Below are positions 29,294 to 39,218 of a stretch of 64,000 nt of DNA, one piece after another; positions within the stretch are counted from its first letter, which is position 1, and every line of letters starts with the position of its first letter. The position numbers were made by a program, and so were the translations under genes. This DNA comes from Ginsengibacter sp963792025 (GTDB taxonomy: Bacteria; Bacteroidota; Bacteroidia; Chitinophagales; Chitinophagaceae): contig CAWBUS010000004.1 in NCBI GenBank assembly GCA_963792025.1, positions 248,001-312,000 of the forward strand, read 5' to 3'. The notes below the pieces were generated by a model. That model was not told the DNA's origin. It searched no databases and worked only from the letters and a program-made list of their open reading frames with translations.

Positions 29294-29353
29294 TTCAACT
29301 GCCTTTGACTATTTCTTATTTTAGCTTAGGTTTGTACTTCTTAAAAATAATAC

Positions 29354-30603
29354 ATGTCGATAGAAATTAAAGTGCCTTCGGTAGGTGAAAGTATCAATGA
29401 AGTAACACTTACCAAATGGATTAAAAATGATGGCGATTGGGTAGATAGAGATGAAGTAATTGCAGAACTGGAAAGCGAAAAAGCAACATTTGAAATTAAT
29501 GCGGAGAAGGCTGGTGTGTTACATACCATTGCGAAAGAGAATGATACATTAAAAATTGGTGATATTGTTTCTACAATTGATGATAAAGCGGGAAAACCAG
29601 CTTCCACATCAAAGATACAAGTGCTGAAAAAAAGATTACGAAAAGTGAAGAATCTAAATCTGCAGAAAATAAAAATATAAAAACTGAAGAAGAGAAAACT
29701 GCTCCGGCTATTTCCAAAGATATAAAAGCTACGCCGGTTGCAGCTGCAATATTAGCGGATAAAAAAGTGGATGTAAAAAAAGTTACTCCTTCAGGATCGA
29801 ATGGACGAATTCTGAAACACGATGTCCTTGAGGCGTTAATGAATCCGGGCAGGTCGGTGGGTAAGGAACTTTTCGGTCGCGAAGAAAAAGCTGAGAAAAT
29901 GAGTAACCTGCGAAGAACAATTAGTCGCAGGCTGGTAGAGGCAAAAAACACAACAGCCATGCTTACCACTTTTAACGAGGTGGACATGACAGCCATAATG
30001 GATTTTAGAACTAAGTATAAGGAAGTTTTTAAAAAGAAGCATGAGGTAAACCTTGGCTTTATGAGTTTTTTTACAAAGGCATGTTGCTTTGCTTTGCAGG
30101 AGTGGCCCTCTGTGAACGCAAGCATTGATGGTGACAATATTGTTTATCATGATTATTGCGATATATCAATTGCTGTTTCTTCGCCGAAAGGTCTGGTGGT
30201 GCCGGTAATAAGAAATGCAGAGAGTCTTAGCATGGCTGAAATAGAAAAGGAAGTCGTTCAATTAGCTACTAAAGCAAAAGAAAGTAAACTTACTATTGAA
30301 GAAATGACCGGAGGAACATTTACAATTACTAACGGAGGAATTTTTGGTTCGCTAATGAGCACACCGATTATAAATATTCCGCAGAGCGCTATTCTGGGCA
30401 TGCATAATATCGTGGAACGGCCGATTGCTATAAAAGGCCAGGTTGTTATTAGACCCATGATGTACCTTGCAGTAAGTTACGATCATCGCATAATCGATGG
30501 ACGCGAATCTGTAAGCTTTCTTGTTCGTGTTAAAGAGATGCTTGAAAACCCCGCCCAGCTTTTATTTGGGAAAGATCCTGTAAAAGCCTTACTTGAGCTT
30601 TAA
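29354..30603 (+). CDS. sucB: Dihydrolipoyllysine succinyltransferase E2 component, one frame disruption
   Basis: The E2 subunit of the 2-oxoglutarate dehydrogenase complex, about 417 residues. A lipoyl domain comes first (VPSVGESINEVTLTKW, ELESEKATFEI with the lipoylated Lys), then a charged linker, a peripheral-subunit-binding segment (TPVAAAILADKKVD...GSNGRILKHDVLEAL) and the catalytic domain ending in YDHRIIDGRESVSFL. The frame shifts once at 29611-29613, where one extra A after ACATCA restores continuity through the linker. It is co-oriented with sucA and with the downstream methyltransferase gene, probably as an operon. Confidence 0.92.
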
Positions 30604-30632
30604 GTTTACCCGATCGTAATAAAATAAAGCTG

Positions 30633-31844
30633 ATGCAAATAAGCGGAAAAGAAATAACTTCTGCAAAAGACGGCAATCACTTTCAGAGATATTTACAATA
30701 TGCTGTTACTATTCTTTTTTCATACCGGGGGTATGAACCGCTTCACTTCTTCATAAAAAAATATTTTGCATTAAATAAAAAGCACGGATCAAGGGATAGA
30801 AGATTGATAACGTCGCTGTGTTATAATTTTTTCCGGTTGGGGTTTGGAGTTAGTACAACGGTGCCTCAGGATGAAAAATTATTCCTGGCAAATTTTTTAT
30901 GTGAAACCAAACCTTCTGCTTTACTTCAGCTTTATAAACCCGAATGGAATAATTCAATTTCACTTCCCTTGGCTGATAAGCTTAAAATAGCAAACGAAAA
31001 ATTCACCGTTGAAAAGTTATTCCCCTTCACAAATGAGTTAAGCAATGAAATAGATATCCATCAATTCAATCTTTCATTTTTAATTCAGCCAAAATTTTTT
31101 ATAAGGATTAGACCGCCATTTCGAAGCATTGTGATTAATAAAATAAAGCAATCAGGCTTTGCATTTGAACAATTGAAAGAACATTGTATTGCTTTCACCA
31201 ACAAAGAAAAAGTAACTGAAGTAGTTGAGGTCGATAAAGAAGCTGTGGTACAGGATTATAATTCGCAAAAGACATTGGACTTACTTAAACCTTTGGCAGA
31301 AAGAAGTAATGTTGACTTGTCTATTTGGGATTGTTGTGCAGGAAGCGGAGGTAAATCAATTCTTGTTTTTGATCTTTTTAAGAAAGTTCGTCTAACAGTT
31401 AGTGATAAACGAAAAGAAATTCTTGCAAATTTAAAATTGCGGTTTACAAGAGCAGAGATAAAAGACTATAATTTGCTTTCTCTCAATTTAGAAAAGTCGT
31501 CTCCTGAAATAATTGGATTATTCGATATAATAATTGCAGATGTACCCTGCACTGGTTCAGGAACATGGGCGAGAACCCCGGAAAGATTACGTTTTTTTAA
31601 TAAAGATGAGATAGAACAGTATGTTTTGCTTCAGAGGAAGATAATAGAACATGCCTTACCTCATCTAAAGCCCGATGGACATTTATTATATATTACCTGC
31701 TCCGTTTTTAAAAAAGAGAATGAAGAAAATATTGTGTTCCTTAAAGAAGAGTATAAAATGAATTTAATTAAATCTGAATACCTGAAAGGGTATGAAATGC
31801 AGGCAGATACTTTATTCGTTGCCCTGTTTACTAAAAATGACTGA
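30633..31844 (+). CDS. RsmB/RsmF-type RNA (cytosine-C5) methyltransferase
   Basis: A 403-residue SAM-dependent methyltransferase of the NOL1/NOP2/Sun family. The SAM motif is CCAGSGGKS, motif IV is ADVPCTGSGTWARTPE with the conserved Pro-Cys, and motif VI is YITCSVFKKENEEN with the catalytic Thr-Cys. The N-terminal about 200 residues look like the RsmB-type helical region but are divergent. It probably methylates a cytosine in rRNA; which position cannot be told. It begins 29 bases after sucB. Annotations for Bacteroidota often call such proteins 'RsmB family' or 'Fmu (Sun) domain protein'. Confidence 0.88.
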   Translation: MQISGKEITSAKDGNHFQRYLQYAVTILFSYRGYEPLHFFIKKYFALNKKHGSRDRRLITSLCYNFFRLGFGVSTTVPQDEKLFLANFLCETKPSALLQLYKPEWNNSISLPLADKLKIANEKFTVEKLFPFTNELSNEIDIHQFNLSFLIQPKFFIRIRPPFRSIVINKIKQSGFAFEQLKEHCIAFTNKEKVTEVVEVDKEAVVQDYNSQKTLDLLKPLAERSNVDLSIWDCCAGSGGKSILVFDLFKKVRLTVSDKRKEILANLKLRFTRAEIKDYNLLSLNLEKSSPEIIGLFDIIIADVPCTGSGTWARTPERLRFFNKDEIEQYVLLQRKIIEHALPHLKPDGHLLYITCSVFKKENEENIVFLKEEYKMNLIKSEYLKGYEMQADTLFVALFTKND

Positions 31845-31848
31845 TGTT

Positions 31849-33531
31849 TTATTGCACAACAAGTTTGGTGCTTTCTTTGCTTTGTCCATCAGTAAATCTA
31901 AGTGTATAGATACCACGTTGCAACGGCTGCAGGTTATTAAATAGTATCAGTTGATCCTGACCTGCGTGTAAGGATATTTGGCTGGTAAAATATAATCTTC
32001 CGGACGCATCATACAATCTAAAAATTCCGTTTGCAGTATGTGGTGGTTTGATAGCAACACTAAAATGGTCATTAAATGGGTTTGGAAAAACTTTAATCCA
32101 GCCATTGCCTAAAATCGTATTAATATTTCTCAAAGAGCGTTGTTGATTTAGATCATCATACGCAATATGAAAATTTGGTATCCCGTATCCGATACGATCA
32201 TCAGGTGCATTGTAAATACTGCTGCTTTTTTCAACTGCTTCAATAATTTCCATGTTGGTAAATTCAGGAAAAGCCTGCCACAGGCAGGTTATCAGGCCGG
32301 CCATATTTGGTGTAGCGAAGGATGTTCCATTTCCGGTTATTATAGTTCCGGTGGTAGATGAAATTGCAGTGCCTACACCTACCGAAGCCACTTCAGGTTT
32401 CACCCTTCCATCGCTTGACGGCCCATAACTACTAAAGCTGCCAATGACTCCCGAAGTGTTAACTGCACCTACGGCAACAATGCTGTCTGCATCTGCGGGT
32501 GTAGTAATAAAATGCCATGTGCTACTCCCCTCATTACCCGCAGCTACCACCACAATCATTCCTTTTTTTGCAGCAAAACCTGCAGCTCTTGCAGAAATGG
32601 TTGTATGGCCATTCATATCAGCATAAGTATGGTTAAAGATGGGATTGTCAAATTGATTATACCCCAATGAAGTAGATATAACATCTACGCCCAGACTGTC
32701 GGCTCTTTCAGCGGCGGCAGCCCAGTTTTGTTCTTCATTCGGTGACTCGGTATAGACGTCTTCGGTTCTGTATAAATAATAGTTTGCCTTGGGGCAGCTC
32801 CCAACAAGCTGGCCGGGAATATTACCCGCCATAATTGAAAAACACATCATGCCATGAAAATAATCTTCGTCTACGCTAACCTCGTTAGCTACATAGTCGT
32901 AAGTTTCTTTAACCTGGTTATTGTTTCTTACACTGTCGAAAGCAGGCAGGCTGAGATAATGATAAAAGCCGGCATCAAGAATTGCTACAGACATACCTTC
33001 CCCGTGAAATCCTTTGTCGTGCAGATATTCTCCCTCGTGAATATGGATCTGGGGATACGAACTTCCGTAATTATAAAAATCCTGGATGTTGCTTGTGCCT
33101 TGTGAAGTAGTAACTGAATTTATTTGCTCGTTGAATTTATTATTACTTGTGTTACCAATGCTTACCGGTCTCTGAACAGGTTGTGCTGCTATCACAAAAG
33201 GGAAGTTGTTGATTTTTGTCAAAGCAGCCGAGTCCGTGGTTGCGATGCAAACTTCATTGAGCCATTTCGATTGGTTGAGTACTGTAACGGCGCCGGCTAA
33301 ACGCACGCTATCAATATAACGCGGTGTAATTGGCAAATCGGTTTCATCTATTGCTATCTTTTGTTTTGTTCTTCTCGCAATAGCTTTAGCTGAAAGGAAA
33401 GCAGATGGATTGTCGATCGTAAATGGAGTTCCGGCTTTGTCTTTAAATCGTACTATATATTTTGTGAATTGTGCATTCGCGTTGCATACACATATGGCAA
33501 AACTGAAAAATAAAAAATAATATTTTTTCAT
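31849..33531 (-). CDS. Secreted S8 subtilisin-like peptidase with type IX sorting domain
   Basis: A 560-residue serine peptidase. It has a signal peptide (residues 1-20, MKKYYFLFFSFAICVC), an inhibitor-like prodomain, and a catalytic domain with Asp186 (AILDAGF), His226 (YFHGMM), the oxyanion Asn in AAGNEG (about 333) and Ser404 (NGTSFATPNMAG). A C-terminal T9SS sorting domain follows (VFPNPFNDHFSV ... YDASGRLYF ... GIYTLRF). It should be exported by Sec and then across the outer membrane by the type IX system. I chose ATG 33531 over 33549 because the signal peptide begins there. It converges with the methyltransferase gene, four bases apart. Confidence 0.92.
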   Translation of the reverse strand: MKKYYFLFFSFAICVCNANAQFTKYIVRFKDKAGTPFTIDNPSAFLSAKAIARRTKQKIAIDETDLPITPRYIDSVRLAGAVTVLNQSKWLNEVCIATTDSAALTKINNFPFVIAAQPVQRPVSIGNTSNNKFNEQINSVTTSQGTSNIQDFYNYGSSYPQIHIHEGEYLHDKGFHGEGMSVAILDAGFYHYLSLPAFDSVRNNNQVKETYDYVANEVSVDEDYFHGMMCFSIMAGNIPGQLVGSCPKANYYLYRTEDVYTESPNEEQNWAAAAERADSLGVDVISTSLGYNQFDNPIFNHTYADMNGHTTISARAAGFAAKKGMIVVVAAGNEGSSTWHFITTPADADSIVAVGAVNTSGVIGSFSSYGPSSDGRVKPEVASVGVGTAISSTTGTIITGNGTSFATPNMAGLITCLWQAFPEFTNMEIIEAVEKSSSIYNAPDDRIGYGIPNFHIAYDDLNQQRSLRNINTILGNGWIKVFPNPFNDHFSVAIKPPHTANGIFRLYDASGRLYFTSQISLHAGQDQLILFNNLQPLQRGIYTLRFTDGQSKESTKLVVQ

Positions 33532-33597
33532 AAGAACAAGTGGTACCAACTCATTATATGCAAATTATTCAGGCTCTCGCCTTTTTATTTCACAATC

Positions 33598-34335
33598 CTA
33601 ATTGTGATCGATAATGCTGAGTGTAACGCCATAACCTGTGTAGCCATGCTCGGGACACACACAACCTTGATATTCCCAATGTAAAAATTCCCGATAAATT
33701 AATCCAACTCCTTTAGCGTATTTTTCAAAAGCATAGTTTTTATAAGCATATAAGGTTGTTGGGCCTACCGGATCGTCGCCCTCGTATTCATCTCTCTCAA
33801 ATACTTTTATTGTGCTATCAAAACTTAGTGAATTAATGGTCAGTGGAACGTCTACACTATCATAAATATAATCCCAGTCATCAAGATACTGTTGGTCTGA
33901 ATTAATTGAATACGTATCAATATAAGAGTTTCCCTTCCACGAAAAATCCTGTTTAATAGGAACTTCTAATTTTAAAAAGCGAAGGTTATTTTCAACATAT
34001 TCGAGAGAGTTAAAAGAAGAAACTGCCATGAATGTGTTATTCGGCACCCAATCTTCTGAAGTATCTTTTCGAATATAACGGATAATGCGATACGCTGGCC
34101 TGCCGAGATTGTCGGTTATCTGCGCATCAACCCTGTCCTGTGCTTGGTAACTTACGACCGTGTCTCTGTCGCCAAAACTTACGAACAAAGTTGAATCCAG
34201 TTGATAAGTAATATATTTCCCAACCTGCAGTGGAAAATAATCATTGATCGAATCAGAATTAAAATTGGCGTTTTCCTTTTTGCACGAAATAAAAAAAAGA
34301 GAAATAAAAAACAATCCAATAAAATATTTAGTCAT
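33598..34335 (-). CDS. Hypothetical lipoprotein
   Basis: A 245-residue protein with a lipoprotein signal: MTKYFIGLFFISLFFISC, lipobox FFIS-Cys at residue 18, followed by KKEN. The mature part contains DYFPLQVGKYITYQLDSTLF, a pattern seen in many Bacteroidota lipoproteins of unknown function, and several acidic loops. Near the C-terminus a CVCPEHGYTGYG segment has two cysteines. It is likely anchored in the outer or inner membrane. Family membership beyond 'lipoprotein' is not clear to me. Confidence 0.7.
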   Translation of the reverse strand: MTKYFIGLFFISLFFISCKKENANFNSDSINDYFPLQVGKYITYQLDSTLFVSFGDRDTVVSYQAQDRVDAQITDNLGRPAYRIIRYIRKDTSEDWVPNNTFMAVSSFNSLEYVENNLRFLKLEVPIKQDFSWKGNSYIDTYSINSDQQYLDDWDYIYDSVDVPLTINSLSFDSTIKVFERDEYEGDDPVGPTTLYAYKNYAFEKYAKGVGLIYREFLHWEYQGCVCPEHGYTGYGVTLSIIDHN

Positions 34336-34417
34336 ATGGTATGATTAAAATATTGCTTTAAATAATACAAAAAAGAGTAATTAAACTATTAAAAGGCTGC
34401 CTGTTGGATTTTATTAT

Positions 34418-35516
34418 TTAGCTTCTTTGAATAATTCCTCCGCCGATAACATCATCTCCTTCATAAAATACCGCACTTTGTCCCGGAGCAACGCCCTTTA
34501 CATTTTCATAGAAACGGACATTTATACCCTTTTCGTATAAAAAAAGATTGGAAAGTGCACCTTTATCTTTGTACCGTATTTTCGTAACAGCTTCCATGCC
34601 GTCGGTAATGCCATCATACTTTATCCAATTAATTCCCGAAACCTGCATATCACTTTTTTTCAGGTCATCTTCATCACCTAAAACTATGGTGTTGGTTTCG
34701 GGGATAATAGCCGTAACAAATGCTGGTTTGCCCAAGTGCAATATCTAGGCCTTTCCGTTGGCCAACGGTATAAAAAGGATAACCTTTATGCGGTCCCAAA
34801 ATTTTGCCGGTTTGATCTACAAAGAATCCGCCGGATACTTTTTCCTCCAGTTCAGGAAGTTTTCTTTTTAAAAACCCACGGTAATCATTGTCGGGTACAA
34901 AGCAAATTTCGTAGCTCTCACTTTTTTTTGCCAATTCAGGATAACCAAAATCGTGAGCCATTTGCCTTATTTCAGTTTTACGGTAAGTGCCTAAGGGCAA
35001 AAGGGTACGGCTAAGTAAATCCTGCTGTAAACCCCAAAGCACATAACTCTGGTCCTTGGTTTCATCAATACCTTTTCTTATGAAATACCTGTCGTTGCTG
35101 TGTTTGTGAATTTGGGCATAGTGGCCTGTAGCAATATAATCGCAACCCAACGCATTTGCTCTTTTCAACAATGCCCGCCATTTAATATGCGTGTTGCACA
35201 TCACACATGGGTTAGGCGTACGCCCGGCTATGTATTCTTCTACAAAATTATCAATAACAAAATCCCCAAATTCTTCGCGGATGTCTAAAATAAAATGTGG
35301 AAAGCCATGCTGCACAGCAGCGGCACGGGCATCATTAAAACTATCCAGATTACAACATCCGGTTTCCTTATTATTATTGCCACTACTTGTCGCGTAATCC
35401 CATGTTTTCATAGTAATCCCAACAACTTCATATCCTTCGTGATGAAGCATAAGGGCAGCCACCGTACTGTCAATACCGCCGCTCATCGCCATCAAAACTT
35501 TTCCTTTTTTACTCAT
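34418..35516 (-). CDS. mnmA: tRNA-specific 2-thiouridylase MnmA, one frame disruption
   Basis: The enzyme that thiolates U34 of tRNA-Lys, -Glu and -Gln using ATP and a sulfur relay. Motifs are the PP-loop MSGGIDSTVAA (residues 11-21), TPNPCVMCN with the first catalytic Cys, GHYAQI, KDQSYVLW, and ESYEICFVPD with the second Cys. The frame is open to GLDIALG and then shifts at a G-run (CCC at 34731-34733 on the plus strand, one base too many). The continuation KPAFVTAIIPETNTIVLGD...GQSAVFYEGD completes the C-terminal barrel to 34418, about 366 residues in total. Probably a sequence error. Confidence 0.92.
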
Positions 35517-35642
35517 CTTATTAGTGTGACCTGCAAAGATAAGATAGTTTACGGTTTTGACTGGTTTGCTTAATGATGTAAATATTTGGGGCTGTCGTCT
35601 TTAGTTCTTTGTTCATCAATAGATCGGGCTGTACGCTTGTAT

Positions 35643-35659
35643 CTTTAGCTGCGCTAAAG
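35643..35659. repeat. Short hairpin upstream of mnmA
   Basis: CTTTAGC/GCTAAAG arms (7 bases) around TGC. It is the first of three hairpins in the 35517-35810 gap between mnmA and thyA. Its role is unknown. Confidence 0.5.
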
Positions 35660-35674
35660 GATACCGCTTCCATC

Positions 35675-35695
35675 CCTGCCTGTCCGGCAGGCAGG
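35675..35695. repeat. GC-rich hairpin CCTGCCTG/CAGGCAGG
   Basis: A perfect 8-base-pair stem with loop TCCGG. This type of CCTGCCTG...CAGGCAGG element is a frequent small repeat in Bacteroidota genomes (family knowledge). It lies between divergent mnmA and thyA. Confidence 0.6.
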
Positions 35696-35752
35696 CCGCA
35701 GCCATTCATCATTAGATTCTTTAATCATCTTTTACCACAATATTTCCACTAA

Positions 35753-35785
35753 AACTTTTGGAAAGTTTAGAACTTTCCAAAAGTT
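35753..35785. repeat. Perfect palindrome AACTTTTGGAAAGTT
   Basis: A 15-base left arm (35753-35767) and its exact complement (35771-35785) around TAG. It has the same arm sequence as the imperfect palindrome at 10674-10747. It lies 26 bases before the thyA start codon, so it could also affect thyA expression. Confidence 0.65.
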
Positions 35786-35810
35786 GCCCGAGACTAATTA
35801 ACTTGCGCAC

Positions 35811-36633
35811 ATGGATCAATATCTTCAACTTTTACAAAAAATAATTAATGAGGGCGCGGATAAAAGTGACCGCACAGGAACGGGTACTCGAAGTTTATTC
35901 GGCTACCAAATGCGATTTGATCTTAACAAGGGATTTCCGTTAGTTACTACAAAAAAACTGCATTTAAAAAGCATAATCTACGAACTACTTTGGTTTTTAA
36001 AAGGCGATACTAACATCAAATATTTAAAGGAGAATGGTGTAAAGATCTGGGACGAATGGGCCGATGAGAATGGAGATTTGGGACCCGTATATGGTAAACA
36101 ATGGCGTAGTTGGGAAGGTGCGTGACGGGAAAGTAATTGACCAGGTAAGTGAATTGATTCACCAGTTAAAAACAAATCCTGATAGCAGGCGAATGATTAT
36201 AAGCGCCTGGAATGTTGCGGACTTGCCGGAGATGCATTTAATGCCCTGTCATTGTTTGTTCCAGTTTTATACGGCCTCATCCGACTCTCGAGAAGAGGAG
36301 AGAAAAGAAAATTATCGTGTCAATTGTATCAACGCAGTGCTGATGTATTTCTTGGAGTTCCTTTTAATATTGCATCTTATGCGCTGCTTAACTATGATGA
36401 TTGCGCAGGTGTGTGATATGGATTTGGGTGAGTTTGTTCATTCATTTGGTGATGTGCATTTGTACAAAAATCATTTTGAGCAGGCAGAATTGCAGCTTAC
36501 AAGAAAACCATTTCCACTTCCCGAAATGAAAATAAATCGCGAAGTAAAAAATATCTTCGATTTTAACTATGAAGATTTTGAATTGATAAATTATCAGAGT
36601 CACCCGGCGATTAAGGCGCCTGTGGCGGTATAA
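35811..36633 (+). CDS. thyA: Thymidylate synthase, multiple frame disruptions
   Basis: Converts dUMP to dTMP with methylene-tetrahydrofolate. The N-terminal part is intact ([57 protein letters not shown]). The catalytic Cys lies in [10 protein letters not shown], and the tail has [21 protein letters not shown] and AIKAPVAV. Shifts occur near 36122, 36300 and 36391; corrected, the middle reads [19 protein letters not shown]. Between QFY and KLSCQ lies an unusual Ser/Glu/Arg-rich stretch encoded by a CTCTCGAGAAGAGGAGAG hairpin, absent from typical ThyA. folA follows, the usual pairing. Confidence 0.9.
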
Positions 36634-36680
36634 GAGCCCCCTCAACCCCAGAAGGGCGACATGTGAAATTCTAATTATGA

Positions 36681-37242
36681 ATGAAAACTCAAATACAAAC
36701 GAACTTCATAAGCCTCCTTCGGGGAGGTTTGGAAGGGCCTATCCTTTCACACATAGTAGCTGCATCAGAAAATAATGTTATCGGCGCAAAAGGCGATATG
36801 CCGTGGCATTTGCCCAATGATTTTAAATACTTTAAAAATAAAACCTGGGGAATGCCTGTGATTATGGGCCGAAAGAGTTATGACGCATTAAAAGAATCGC
36901 TGCCAGGCCGTATTAATATTGTTGTAACACAAAAGAACAGATTTTCACCCACAGGATGCCTTTGTATTTAATAATATTGAAGATGCAATTGAAAAAGCGA
37001 AAGAAAGTGATGCCAAAGAAATTTTCATAATTGGTGGAGGCGAAATTTTTAAACAAACCATAGATATCGTTTCAAGAATTTATTTAACAAGAGTGCATGC
37101 CATAATAGAAGGTGATACTTATTATCCTGAAATAGATAAAAATATTTGGAAGCTTGTAAGTGCGCAATCATTTCCTGCCGATGAAAAAAATAATTATCCT
37201 TACACATTCGAAGTATGGGAAAAGAATGCTGGCGCTTCTTAA
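36681..37242 (+). CDS. folA: Dihydrofolate reductase, one frame disruption
   Basis: Reduces dihydrofolate to tetrahydrofolate and so recycles the product of the upstream thyA. The body begins SHIVAASENNVIGAKGDMPW and continues LPNDFKYFKNKTWGMPVIMGRKSYDAL; after a one-base shift near 36945 it continues DAFVFNNIEDAIEKAK, IFIIGGGEIFKQ and YLTRVHA to 37242, a normal length. The only in-frame ATG (36681) is about 24 residues upstream of the usual start, and the extra codons include a CCTCC-TTCGG-GGAGG hairpin at 36713-36727. The true start may be obscured by another error or by insertion of this repeat. Confidence 0.88.
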
Positions 37243-37252
37243 ATAATTCAGG

Positions 37253-38051
37253 ATGTATTCCTCATTTCAAATCGCAAAAAAATATTTTAAATATTATTTA
37301 TCGCCCAAAATGGCAAAGGACATGGCGTGCATTCTCCATTTGTTTTTGATTTTATAATTCATGTTTTAAACGATACATAAAGAATATGAATGCTATAAAA
37401 GATTGAAGTATCTTCGAAAAAAACTTTTTCAAAATAATTCAATCATTGATGTTGAAGATTTTGGTGCAGGTTCCGCAGTAATTCCTTTAAAAGCGAGGAA
37501 AGTAAATGCAATTGCAAAGTCTTCCTAAAAAATAAAAAATTTGCCACGCTGCTTTATAGAATTGTAAACTATTACAAGCCGCAAAGTATTATAGAATTAG
37601 GAACTTCATTTGCAATAACAACCTGCTATATTGCGAAGGGAAATAAAAATGCTGCTGTAACTACATTTGAAGGTTCAAAAGAAATTGCAAAAATTGCGAG
37701 TCAAAATTTTGCCGCGGCTAACCTGGAAAATATTAATTTAATTGAAGGTAGTTTCAATGAGACTTTTTTTGAAGTCATTGAAAAAAAAGGAGAAGATTGA
37801 TTTGGCTTTTATTGATGGCAATCACAGAAGAGACGCAACACTCGATTATTTTTTAAGCTTATTAAAAAAATCAACTAATACTTCCATTTTTATTTTTGAC
37901 GATATACATTGGAGTAGCGAAATGGAAGAAGCATGGAAGCAAATACAGGAACACGATTCAGTGACATTAACAGTCGATTTTTTTTTTATTGGAATTGTTT
38001 TTTTTAATCCTGATTTTAAAGTAAAGCAACATTTTACTAATAAGGTTTTAA
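37253..38051 (+). CDS. Class I SAM-dependent methyltransferase, multiple frame disruptions
   Basis: Reconstructed across five one-base shifts (near 37303, 37378, 37527, 37785 and 38038), the protein is about 266 residues. It reads KYYLSAQNGKGHGVHSPFVF, then YYKPQSIIELGTSFAITTCYIA as the SAM-binding motif, DLAFIDGNHRRDATLDYF, IFIFDDIHWSSEMEEAW and ends FKVKQHFTIRF. This arrangement (GHGVHSPFVFDF plus ELGTS and DIHWS.EM) belongs to a Bacteroidota O-methyltransferase-like family of unknown substrate. It starts ten bases after folA and runs into pntAA. Given the same pattern in neighbouring essential genes, errors rather than decay are likely. Confidence 0.75.
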
Positions 38052-38083
38052 TTTTTCAATACCTTAGATGCTTATTTTATACT

Positions 38084-39210
38084 ATGATCATTGGTGTTTT
38101 AAAAGAACCCTTACCCGAAACCAGAGTCTCAATTTTACCTGAACATATAGCACTTTTAAAAAAATTAAATGTGGATGTTTTGATTGAAATTGAGTGCAGG
38201 CGCCAATGCATTTGCTTCAGATCAAAAATATGCCGAAGCAGGTGCAAAAGTCGCTTCAAGAGGCGATGTTTTAAAGATTTCCGATATAATTTTATCTATA
38301 AATATCTCCATCTGAAAGTGATATTGCGTTCGATTCAAAATAAAATTCTTCTCGGTAATTATCAGCCTTTGTATCATGCCAATGTAATGCAAACACTTGC
38401 AGAAAAAAAAGTTACACGTTCAGTATTGATATGATTCCGCGAACCACGCGGGCACAAAGTATGGACGTGTTAAGTAGCCAGGCAAATATTGCGGGTTACA
38501 AAGCTGTGCTGCTTGCAGCTAATATGTTTCCAAAATACTTCCCCATGTTCATGACGGCGGCAGGAAGTATTCCTCCGGCAAAAGTTTTGATACTGGGTGC
38601 AGGAGTAGCGGGCCTGCAGGCCATTGCTACAGCAAGACGACTCGGTGCAGTTGTTGAAGTTTTTGATACAAGGCCGGCCGTTAAAGAAGAGGTGATGAGC
38701 CTGGGTGCAAAATTTGTAGAAGTAGAAGGCGCTGCAGATTCCAGCACAGCCGGTGGGTATGCAGTGGCACAATCGGAAGAATTTTTACAAAAGCAAAAAA
38801 TGAAAATTGCTGAAAGTGTTGCCAAATCTGATATCATAATCACAACAGCACAAATACCCGGCAAGAAGGCTCCGATTTTAATTACTAATGAGATGCTGAA
38901 ATCGATGAAAGATGGATCGGTAGTAATTGATTTAGCAGCAGCCACCGGAGGAAATACTTCAGCAACGAAAAATGAGAAAACAGTTAAATATAATGGAGTA
39001 AGCATTGTCGGCGATTCAAACCTTCCGGCGACCATGCCTTCTGATGCGAGTAAACTTTACGGAAAAAATATCATTAATTTTTTGCAGTTGATTGTAGACA
39101 AGGAAGGAAAACTGAATTTAGATTTTGACGATGACCTCGTAAAAGGAACATGCATTACTCATAATGGTAAAATAGTAAATGAGCGGGTAGCCAATTTGAA
39201 AACTAATTAA
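38084..39210 (+). CDS. pntAA: NAD(P) transhydrogenase subunit alpha part 1, multiple frame disruptions
   Basis: The soluble NAD(H)-binding domain I of proton-translocating transhydrogenase, about 375 residues. The N-terminus MIIGVLKEPLPETRVSILPEH is clear. Four one-base shifts (near 38190, 38303, 38341 and 38420) break the first third. From 38431 the frame is intact: IPRTTRAQSMDVLSSQANIAGY, VLILGAGVAGLQAIATARRLGA as the Rossmann motif, VEVFDTRPAVKEEV, TTAQIPGKKAPILIT and MKDGSVVIDLAAATGGN. It is followed directly by the membrane subunits pntAB and pntB, as expected for the split three-gene form. Confidence 0.9.
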
Positions 39211-39218
39211 ATTTTTTT

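Noticed and set aside
32265..32300. GCCTGCCACAGGCAGG hairpin inside the S8 peptidase gene, first taken as an inserted repeat
   Set aside because: On the coding strand it encodes TCLWQAFP, which is the normal conserved sequence of this peptidase family at that position.
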